From assembly GCA_037127255.1 (NCBI GenBank), contig JBANSL010000004.1, forward strand, positions 14,763,967 through 14,827,966: DNA of 64,000 nucleotides, written 5' to 3'. The position numbers and the translations under genes are program-made. This document shows, piece after piece, positions 55,588-64,000 of this stretch. This DNA comes from Persicaria tinctoria (lineage: Eukaryota > Streptophyta > Magnoliopsida > Caryophyllales > Polygonaceae). Positions within the stretch are counted from its first letter, which is position 1. Each line of letters starts with the position of its first letter. Below the pieces are notes generated by a model. The model was not told the origin of the DNA. It searched no databases and saw only the letters and a list, made by a program, of their open reading frames with translations.

Positions 55588-56483
55588 TGATGCGTTGTAA
55601 TCTCCAACGACTCGAATAGTTCGGATCTTGCGTCGTCTTAAGTGGAATCTCGATCCGTTCTTGAGAAATCTTGACAAGACCTTGACCACAACCGCGCCAA
55701 CTTCGCCAAGTACGGTAGGAGTGAAGGCCCTTCAACAATCGGCCAACAATTGCGGCTTAGTCTTGCCCTTGCAATTGTAATTGCAACGTAACTCACTTGG
55801 AGTTCAATCACGTAAAGGATGGAAATCGAGTCAAGAATGACGTCTTGACCAAAATTGGTTAATTGAAATGAATTGGGACGAAGGAATGGGAACGGTGTAG
55901 ATGAAAGAGCGTAGAACGTAATTAGGGTTGAACAAAGAAGAGAACGCTTAGCCAAACGCTCTTCTATTCAATTCAACGTGAAAATAAAAGAAGGCAAATA
56001 CAACTTAAATAGGGTTTGATGGTTAATGAGAGTGGCTCCTTGCAAAGGAACCCTAGTTCTCTCATTTATCTAAAATTAATAATAAAACCAACTAAATAAA
56101 TATAAATCCTACTAATTTTATCTATCTTAGAAACTAGCTTAAAATAGATAAGGATCAAGGAGATAAAATATCTCCTCCAATTTATTCCCTAAATAACTAA
56201 TACTAACGGAAATAAATAAATGTCTTAAAAAGAACAAGGGCATCATCAAGTCTCGCCCTTCATTAAGGTAGAATGGGGACGAAGACTAACCGCCGGTTGA
56301 ACCTTGAGCATCGTGACCCATGAAGGCCGAAGCTCTTGGTCCATGGTAGCACCTAGATGAACAAGAAGGGCCTTGGTTGCATCTTGAATCATCTTGGCCC
56401 GAGCTCTAGTGATCGGAGCTCCGAATGGCACTCTCATCTTGTCGTCAATGTCGTCCGGAGCCATGGGAGTTCTGGCGCTATCA
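55588..56483 (-). repeat. 3' LTR of element H (contains the pol C-terminus)
   Basis: 896 bp, TGATGCGTTG to CGCTATCA on the plus strand. The last 79 codons of gag-pol, stop included (56246-56483), lie inside it. A minus-strand TATA-like CCTATTTAAG lies at about 56004-56013. Confidence 0.9.
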
Positions 56484-59400
56484 TTCTCCTCCACTTGATC
56501 ACGATTAGTCCTCGAATCGTCGTCGGAAGTGTCATCCGGAACGAACAAAGGTAAATCTGCGACGTTGAAAGTGGTGTGTACTCCATACTTGTCCGCTGGG
56601 AGGTCGAGCTTGTAGGCATTGGGACCCATCTTCTGAATCACACGGAATGGTCCATCTCCTCGGGGATCAAGCTTTGACCTCCTCTGCTGTGGGAATCTCT
56701 CCTTTCTCAAGTGCACCCAAACAAGGTCGCCGACGTCAAACTGTACATCCCGGCGATGCTTGTCCTTAGATGCCTTGTACTGGGCCGCCTTCCTCTCCAA
56801 TTGCGCCCTAGTCCGGTCATGCAGTTGCCGGATGAAGTCCGCTTGCTTCGCCGCATCAATGTTCTCCTTCTCCTTGAAAGGCCGCGGCGTCATGTCTACA
56901 GGGGTAAGGGGGTTTCGGCCATACACCACCTCAAATGGAGTCCGCTTTGTCGCTGAATGGATCGACCTGTTATAAGCAAACTCAACAAAAGGTAGGCAGT
57001 CTTCCCACCTCCTGAGGTTAGTACGCAAAACAACCCTTAGGAGAGCCCCTAGGGTCCTATTAGTGACCTCCGTCTGGCCATCGGTTTGGGGATGACATGA
57101 AGTAGAAAACAAAAGTTTAGTCCCCAACTTAGACCAAAGAGATTTCCGAAATGAACTCACAAATTTAGGGTCACGATCCGATACAATAGTCAAAGGCACA
57201 CCATGCAATCTAACAATATCCCTAAAGAACAAGCTAGAAACATGTATAGCATCATCGGTTTTGTGACATGGAATAAAATGAGCCATTTTAGAAAATCTAT
57301 CAACCACAACAAATATAGAATCATGACCCTTAGAAGTCCTAGGCAAGCCTACAATGAAATCCATCGAGACATCTTCCCAAGGCCCCTTAGGAATCGGTAA
57401 AGGTGTATACAAGCCATGTGGTTGGTGTTTAGACTTAGCCTTAGCACAAATGACACAACGTTTGACAAATCTCAGCACATAATTAGTCATTTTTGGCCAA
57501 AAGTAGTGTTCTTTTAAACCCGCTAAGGTCTTTTCTAGGCCTCCGTGGCCCCTAGACTCATGAACCTCTAAGGTGAGAAGTCTCCTAATAGAAGAACTCG
57601 GGATACAAAGCTTGCCCGATCTAAATAAATAACCATTATCCACAAAATAGGACTCAAACTCACCTTTTGACACACATTGAGCATATATAGACTTAAAGAA
57701 GGGATCATGCTCATAAAGTTCCTTGATTAAAGCAAAACCAAGTATATGTGCATCACAATGGTTCAAGAGAACATACCTTCGTGATAGCGCGTCGGCTACC
57801 ACATTCTCCGTGCCTTTCTTATGTTGCACCACATAAGAGAAGGTCTCCAGGAACTCCACCCACCTCGCTAGACGCCGACTCAGCACAGTTTGGCCCTTGA
57901 GGTACTTGAGGGCCTCGTGATCCGAGTGTATGACGAACTCCTTTGGCCACAAGTAGTGTTGCCAAGTGCGCAGGCAACGAACAAGAGCGAGCAACTCCTT
58001 GTCATAGGTGGTGTAGTTGAGCTCCGCAGGGCCTAATTTCTCGCTGAAATAGGCCACGGGTCGACGGTCCTGAAGAAGAACACCGCCAATCCCTGTGTTG
58101 GACGCGTCACACTCGAGCTCAAAGGTCTTGGAGAAGTCCGGGAGCTGGAGCACGGGTGCATGGGTGAGACGGTCCTTGAGGGCGTCGAAAGCCCTCTGAT
58201 GAGCGTCATTCCAGCGAAACACTACATCCTTCTTAGTGAGCTCATGGAGTGGGGCGGCAATGATGCTGAAATCCTTCACGAAACGCCGGTAGAACCCCGC
58301 AAGACCAAGGAATGATCTCACATGGGTTGGCGTCGACGGCTGCGGCCACTCCTCAATAGCGCGAACCTTCTCCGTATCTACCTTGAGACCATCCCTGGAC
58401 ACAACAAAACCAAGAAAAATGGTAGATTCCGAAGCAAAAACACATTTCTTAAAGTTAGCAAATAGTTTCTCCTTTCGAAGACAATCAAAAACACACTTTA
58501 AGTGTTGAACATGGTCATCTAGGTTCTTGCTATAAATTAAGATATCGTCAAAGTAAACAACGACAAACTTCCCTAAGTATTTTCTAAGGACATGGTTCAT
58601 AAGCCTCATGAAGGTAGAAGGTGCATTAGTAAGACCAAAAGGCATTACAAGCCATTCATAAAGACCATACTTAGTTTTGAAAGCCGTTTTCCATTCATCC
58701 CCTTGTTTCATTCGAATTTGGTGATAGCCACTCCTAAGATCAATTTTAGTAAAAATGCATGCACCATGGAGTTCATCAAGCATATCATCCAAACGAGGTA
58801 TAGGGTGATGATACTTAACTGTAATTTGGTTGATTGCGCGGCAATCAACGCACATTCGCCACGATCCGTCCTTCTTGGGCACCAAACTGATAGGGACGGC
58901 GCAAGGGCTAAGGCTCTCCTGGACATAGCCCTTCTCCATAAGCTCAGAGACTTGACGTTGCAACTCCTTAGTCTCCTCCGGACTAGCACGGTACGCCGCA
59001 CGGTTAGGCAAGGAAGCACCGGGCATGAAATCGATTTGGTGCTCAATCCCACGGACGGGTGGTAAGCCAGGTGGTAGCTCATCGGGCATCACATCTAAAT
59101 AGTCCTGCAATAAGCGAGAGATAAGCGGGGGCAAACTATCAAAAGAAGTAGAAGTGACAAGAACTTCCTTTTGAAGCAAAAGGACATAAGGGCGATGTGA
59201 ATCCCGTGTCAACTTCCGAGTCGTGAGAGCCCGCTTCTCCACGGATCCCTTGATGGACGATGAGGGCGTCGTCGTGGAAGAAGAGGAGGGGGAAAAGGAG
59301 GTTGCGGGGGCCGCGGGTGCTGCCCCAGAAGCCGCGGGCGCGGCGAATCCAGGGGCTGGGGCTGCAGTGGCCGCGGGCGCGGCTCCATTGGCCGCGGGCG

Positions 59401-61429
59401 CGGCCTCCCTAGGCGGGCTGCTCGTTTTGCCGTCGTCCTTCTTGTGTGCTTGGGCCGCCTTTTCGGCTTGTTGTTGGCGCTTCCGGATCTGATCCTTTAA
59501 AATAACTTGAGGAGAAAGAGGTAGGAGAGTAACTCTCCTCCCGTCATAGTTAAAGGAATAAGTATTCAAGCGACCATCATGAATGACACTCCTATCATAT
59601 AACCAAGGTCGGCCTAGCAAGATATGACTACCATCCATATTTACAACATCACACAATACTTGATCGCTATAAGATCCTATTTGAAATGACACCAAGCATT
59701 GTTTAGTAACAAGAGTTTCAGAGTTACCGTCGGTGATGCCGTTAAGACCATAGTGGGTAGCACGTGGTGTAGTAGCAAGATGGAGGTAATCAACGACCTT
59801 CTCGTTGATCAAATTGCAGCAGCTCCCTCCATCGATGATGACCGTGAGTGTGGCTTCCCGAACCACACACTTGGTGTGAAAAATAGTCTCCCGTTGGTCG
59901 GCCGCAGGCGTCTCTTGAAGAGTTAGAACGCGCCGGTTGACCAAGCAAAGTGCATCGTCGAAGGAGTTGGGATCGATAGCGATGTTGTCCTCATGAGACA
60001 TATGAGCCGACTCCTCCACTTCGATTGAACTTGGGGGATTTTCAAGAGCTTCTTCCTCATAATAGTAGTCTCCAATGTCATTGAGCAACACCTTCTTCTT
60101 TTGGGGGCAATTCCTAGCGATGTGGTCGGTGCTATTGCAGGTGAAGCAACGTTGCTCTCGAGCTTGAGCATTAGGAGATGGTGCGGCAACCCTTCGTGTT
60201 TGAACCTCAAATCCTGGCTTAGGTGAGTCGGAGACTCCCTTGGGCTGCGAGGAAGAGTTAGAAGAAAACTTAGAAGTGTGAGGAGAAGTAGGTGCAGGAA
60301 CAAACCTTCGACCAAAAGATGATTGGCTTGACCTCTTCGCCTCCTGCTGTTGTTCATATAAAAGCTGCGCTTTGTGACAAAGAGTGTTAATGTCTCTAAA
60401 GTTATGAATAGCCAAAGGATTACGAATAGAAACATTTAAGCTAGCAAGAAACTGTCTACAAAGGGATCTGGCAGTAAGAAAAACGTTCGCCTGGTGAGAA
60501 ATTCTCTCAATCTCATCTCTAAACTCCATAGGAGTCCTAGTACCTTGGCGAAGGGTGGCTAATTTCAGCCTCATAGATTCAACATATTCCTCGGGTACGT
60601 GCCTCTTTTTCAAGAGGTAACGTAGTTGAGGCCATGTCTCTACTGGTTGCTTACCTTGCCTCCGACGGATGTCCCTTGTGCGAAACCACCATGAGCGAGC
60701 AAGGCCTGTCAGGTGAAGGGTTACTACCTCAAGTTTTTCCGTCTCAGCATAATAGAGGTGGTCAAGGATGTAGTCGGTGTGTGTCTCCCAAGCGAGGTAT
60801 GCCTCCGGATCATTGGCGCCATCAAAAGTGTCAAGCTTTACCTTAACGTCTCGACGTTGGGTGGCTTGATCATTGTTGTGGTTCATGTCGGGGCGACCAA
60901 AGTTGGGGCGAGGAATCTCATCAAAGGCGTCATCGGCCTCCTGGAATGGGTCCTCAAGAATGGGCATGCCATCAACATCTCTATCGTTCCGCTGCTCCTC
61001 CCATTCGTCGAAGACCGGGTGGTCTCGAACGATAGTCCGATGTGGTTGCCGAGGAGGAGGAGCGGTGGTCCGACCCCCCTAGCGAGTTGTCTTGGCTGCA
61101 AAAACTTCATCATCGTCCTCGGTCTCGCCGGGAAATGGATTAGATTGATGTTTAGGAATAAAATTTGAGCTATCATCTAAATGACCCTTACCATGTCTCT
61201 TACCGGTCGATGAAGATGGCCCCTCTATATGAAATTCAGCAAGCTTCCTTTCCATCAATCCCATCAATCTGTCGGTAAGTTGGGCTGTATTGGCGGAGAG
61301 CATCGACTCCAATCGTTTCTCCACCGCTCCGCTGGCGGAATCGATGACGAAGCGCATTTGCTCATCCGTTATAGCACCTGGTGGTGGTTGTGTGCCCGAG
61401 GTGGCAGATTTGTCGGAATTTTCAGCCAT
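56246..61429 (-). pseudogene. Element H gag-pol polyprotein, one amber codon near the N-terminus
   Basis: One frame of 1728 codons from MAENSDKSATS at 61429 to 56246, broken only by TAG at 61079-61081; the part after it is open for more than 1600 codons. Gag has KLDTFDGANDPEAYLAWE and LARSWWFRTRD, then a CX2CX4HX4C knuckle (CFTCNSTDHIARNC). Protease shows VIIDGGSCCNLI. A linker of GC-rich 21-bp modules (59270-59415) encodes AAPAANGAAPAAT-type repeats. RT has VVYFDDILIYS, RNase H ECDASNTGIGG and VADALSRR, and integrase the HHCC zinc domain, FVVVDRFSKMAH, SDRDPKF, HPQTDGQTEV and a GPF-type C-terminus, ending with APITRARAK. The end lies in the 3' LTR. Apart from the amber all catalytic motifs look intact. 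Confidence 0.88.
56484..56500 (-). promoter_or_regulatory. H polypurine tract, inside the coding sequence
   Basis: The minus strand reads GATCAAGTGGAGGAGAA directly before the LTR start TGATAGCGCC. The tract encodes DQVEEN of the polyprotein. Confidence 0.7.
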
Positions 61430-62528
61430 GTTCCTATATTCAATGTGACAACACAAGTAATCCGAACAAATAGGCAAAGGAACAAGCAATGCAAGTCTTT
61501 GATCCTATGAGTGATCAAGTGTTTGAAAACATGCAAAGAGAAGGAAAACAAGGCACTACTTGACAACCTACCTTGGACACAGAACTTTACAATGATGAAA
61601 GTAGCAAGATATCAAAGCAAAATGAGAAAGATAGCCTCAAAAAAGAGTAAACAAGGAGATGCAATTAATGATATGCGGCTAGAATATGAAATTGCAATTA
61701 ATAAGAGAATGCAATGAATAATACAATGTGAAGCTCGAAAATTCAGCAACTAAGTAACATAAAGCGAGCAACACAAGGGCTAAGAAGTGCACACACTCCG
61801 TCGACTATTATCCGACGGTTGCAACACGGCTCGGAGAAAGATGGGTGTGACCACGGCCCCGGTGTCGGCACGGCTCTAAATCACACAAATAAGGGTTCTT
61901 TGTGGAGCTTAAAACCTAATAGATCATCAATATATAGTAAAAGATGTAAACTAAGCAAATGAACAAAGAAAGTGAGTTACTAACTCACATAACACAAAAA
62001 TAGCTCTCGGCAGAATTTTTTTTTTTTTTTTTTTTTTGTAAGTCTTGGCTTTCTTTTTTTTTTCTTTTTTTTTTTTTTTTTTGAACAAAGACGATCAGAC
62101 CTACACTACCAAATGTTGAACAAACTAAGGAAAAGTAAATGCCGAATCCAACAGTAGGCTAAAACACATGAAAATAAAATTAAGATGATCTAATTAGTAA
62201 GCTAAATTAACAAATTAGTATAAAGGCTTAACAAATTGGAAAAAAATTAGGGTTCTTTTGTGGTGCAAGATCATCAATCACAATCATCCAAGAACTCATT
62301 CATAGGCATGATATAGCAAAACAAAGCAATGAAACTTGCAACTAAGAACTCAATCATCTTCCAAGTTATAGATCCAACAAGCAAATCACCAACTAGTGCC
62401 AATTTTAGGGTTAAAAAATAAGAAATTCATGAATTTAATAACACATCAAATCGGCATAAGGGTGAAAAAATTAGGGCACGAAATAAAGATCACTCAAGTA
62501 AACGAATCAAGGCTTAAGACTTGCATAA
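61430..62528 (-). other. H 5' leader region
   Basis: About 1.1 kb between PBS and gag with no convincing gene. It includes two long T runs on the plus strand (about 62017-62038 and 62052-62081; A runs in the transcript) and AT-rich sequence. Confidence 0.6.
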
Positions 62529-62546
62529 CCTTGTCTCTGAATACCA
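62529..62546 (-). promoter_or_regulatory. Primer binding site of H (initiator tRNA-Met type)
   Basis: The minus strand reads TGGTATTCAGAGACAAGG, like the TGGTATCAGAGC site of many plant elements with one added T, 2 bases from the LTR. Confidence 0.72.
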
Positions 62547-62548
62547 GT

Positions 62549-63444
62549 TGATGCGTTGTAATCTCCAACTACTCGAATAGTTCGGATCTTGCGTCGTCTT
62601 AAGTGGAATCTCGATCCGTTCTTGAGAAATCTTGACAAGACCTTGACCACAACCGCGCCAACTTCGCCAAGTACGGTAGGAGTGAAGGCCCTTCAACAAT
62701 CGGCCAACAATTGCGGCTTAGTCTTGCCCTTGCAATTGTAATTGCAACGTAACTCACTTGGAGTTCAATCACGTAAAGGATGGAAATCGAGTCAAGAATG
62801 ACGTCTTGACCAAAATTGGTTAATTGAAATGAATTGGGACGAAGGAATGGGAACGGTGTAGATGAAAGAGCGTAGAACGTAATTAGGGTTGAACAAAGAA
62901 GAGAACGCTTAGCCAAGCGCTCTTCTATTCAATTCAACGTGAAAATAAAAGAAGGCAAATACAACTTAAATAGGGTTTGATGGTTAATGAGAGTGGCTCC
63001 TTGCAAAGGAACCCTAGTTCTCTCATTTATCTAAAATTAATAATAAAACCAACTAAATAAATATAAATCCTACTAATTTTATCTATCTTAGAAACTAGCT
63101 TAAAATAGATAAGGATCAAGGAGATAAAATATCTCCTCCAATTTATTCCCTAAATAACTAATACTAACGGAAATAAATAAATGTCTTAAAAAGAACAAGG
63201 GCATCATCAAGTCTCGCCCTTCATTAAGGTAGAATGGGGACGAAGACTAACCGCCGGTTGAACCTTGAGCATCGTGACCCATGAAGGTCGAAGCCCTTGG
63301 TCCATGGTAGCACCTAGATGAACAAGAAGGGCCTTGGTTGCATCTTGAATCATCTTGGCCCGAGCTCTAGTGATCGGAGCTCCGAATGGCACTCTCATCT
63401 TGTCGTCAATGTCGTCCGGAGCCATGGGACTTCTGGCGCTATCA
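62549..63444 (-). repeat. 5' LTR of element H
   Basis: 896 bp. It differs from the 3' LTR at about five sites and carries a non-expressed duplicate of the pol C-terminal codons (63207-63425). Confidence 0.9.
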
Positions 63445-64000
63445 CTGCATGTTGGTCGATATCGACCACGTCTGGTCGATATTGAGTCATTTTCTCAGTT
63501 TCATCTCTGCTCACTCGATCTCGGCTCCTGGAGGAATATCGAGTGCTTTTTGGTCGATATCAACCAAAACTTGTCGATATCGACCAAAACTGGTCGATAT
63601 CCAGTAGTCTTCTTCTCTGCTAGCCAATTCGAGTCGATCTGAATATTTTCGATCACAATCTGGTCGATATCGAGTAGGTCTGGTCGATATCGACCACTTT
63701 TTCAGCATCCTGCTCTGTTCTTTAAATGCACTTTCCCGAGTCCTCATTCGTTCGATTGACGCATATAGGCATGCGTTGGAAAGCGCTTTTCGAGGGCTAC
63801 TACTATCATGAAGACATCAGAACTTGGCTCAGAATGATGAATGCCGAAAAAAGGCCTTTTCTCCACCTGCACCATTCTTAGCTTCTTCATGACTTTCCTT
63901 TTAGCTCCAAAGTGCGTCCGATTTCTGCGAAATTAAACAGAAAGTGGCGTAGACTCCATAATTTGGCAAATAAGCATAAACTACATAGATTATGTACTAT
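63445..64000 (-). repeat. G: LTR right part, runs off the window
   Basis: It resumes G after the duplicated CTGCA. About nine TCGA-type modules lie in 63450-63700. The last 230 bp, read on the minus strand, match F at about 46128-46350 (TTTCGCAGAAATCGGACGCA), so roughly 80 bp of the LTR should lie beyond the window. Confidence 0.78.

Larger units (their letters stand above)
55588..63444 (-). mobile_element. Element H: CRM-like chromovirus (Ty3/gypsy), young insertion
   Basis: Two 896-bp LTRs (55588-56483 and 62549-63444) differ at about five positions and are flanked by TSD CTGCA (55583-55587 and 63445-63449). The PBS is of the initiator tRNA-Met type. The minus-strand gag-pol reads like CRM-group chromoviruses (RGIEHQIDF, CVDCRAINQITVKYHHPIPRL, DFIVGLPRTSKGHDS). 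I see no chromodomain. CRM-group elements often lie in centromeric DNA, which would fit this repeat-dense window, but that is only suggestive. Confidence 0.88.

Noticed and set aside
58592..59065. 157-codon plus-strand ORF
   Set aside because: Antisense to RT of H, which is continuously coding on the minus strand with all motifs.

Overview
This is plant nuclear DNA made almost entirely of LTR retrotransposons nested in one another. The families seen are plant ones: a Ty1/copia SIRE-type element with an env-like ORF, Ty3/gypsy Athila-type elements primed by tRNA-Asp, and a CRM-like chromovirus primed by initiator tRNA-Met. I see no ordinary host gene, tRNA, rRNA or CRISPR array. The species cannot be named from the sequence; a dicot is likely but not shown.

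Layout. (1) 1-7205 is the 3' part of a decayed SIRE-like copia element: gag end, pol, env-like ORF, PPT and 3' LTR. (2) 7231-52376 is one old non-autonomous Athila-like element, A, blown apart by later insertions. Into its gag went element B (8668-30748, minus strand, TSD CTTAC). Into B's 5' LTR went a tandem array C (16472-30240, TSD CTCTC) of four LTRs and three internal domains, each with an intact 361-codon ORF. Into A's pol-env spacer went a nearly complete Athila element E (33759-45986, TSD ACTAC) and a solo LTR F (46050-48266, TSD CTCGT). (3) 52377-54324 holds a GA microsatellite, a CACTA-like terminus, a perfect inverted repeat and remnants of a Ulp1-like protease gene. (4) 54325-64000 is a minus-strand LTR G, related to those of B and F, split by a young CRM-like element H (55588-63444, TSD CTGCA).

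How the parts relate. E carries gag, protease, RT, RNase H, integrase and an env-like ORF, with one stop codon in pol. A keeps gag-protease and env-like remnants but no RT or integrase. C keeps only a gag-like ORF. A, C and E share PBS, leader hairpin, 3' UTR repeats and PPT structure, so A and C look like parasites once mobilised by E-like relatives. B is a further pol-less element with the same cis signals.

The most unusual signals are non-coding. Short palindromic modules of about 19-21 bp, GC-rich in A, C, E and H and TCGA-NN-TCGA in B, F and G, recur in the LTR upstream of the TATA box, in the gag-protease linker and in spacers. LTR copies of the same element differ by exactly one module. 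A covarying stem-loop with an RGGA loop sits directly before each of two polypurine tracts about 1.2 kb apart in A, B, C and E. A second covarying hairpin lies at the gag start codon. All of this was read by eye, without alignments or database searches.
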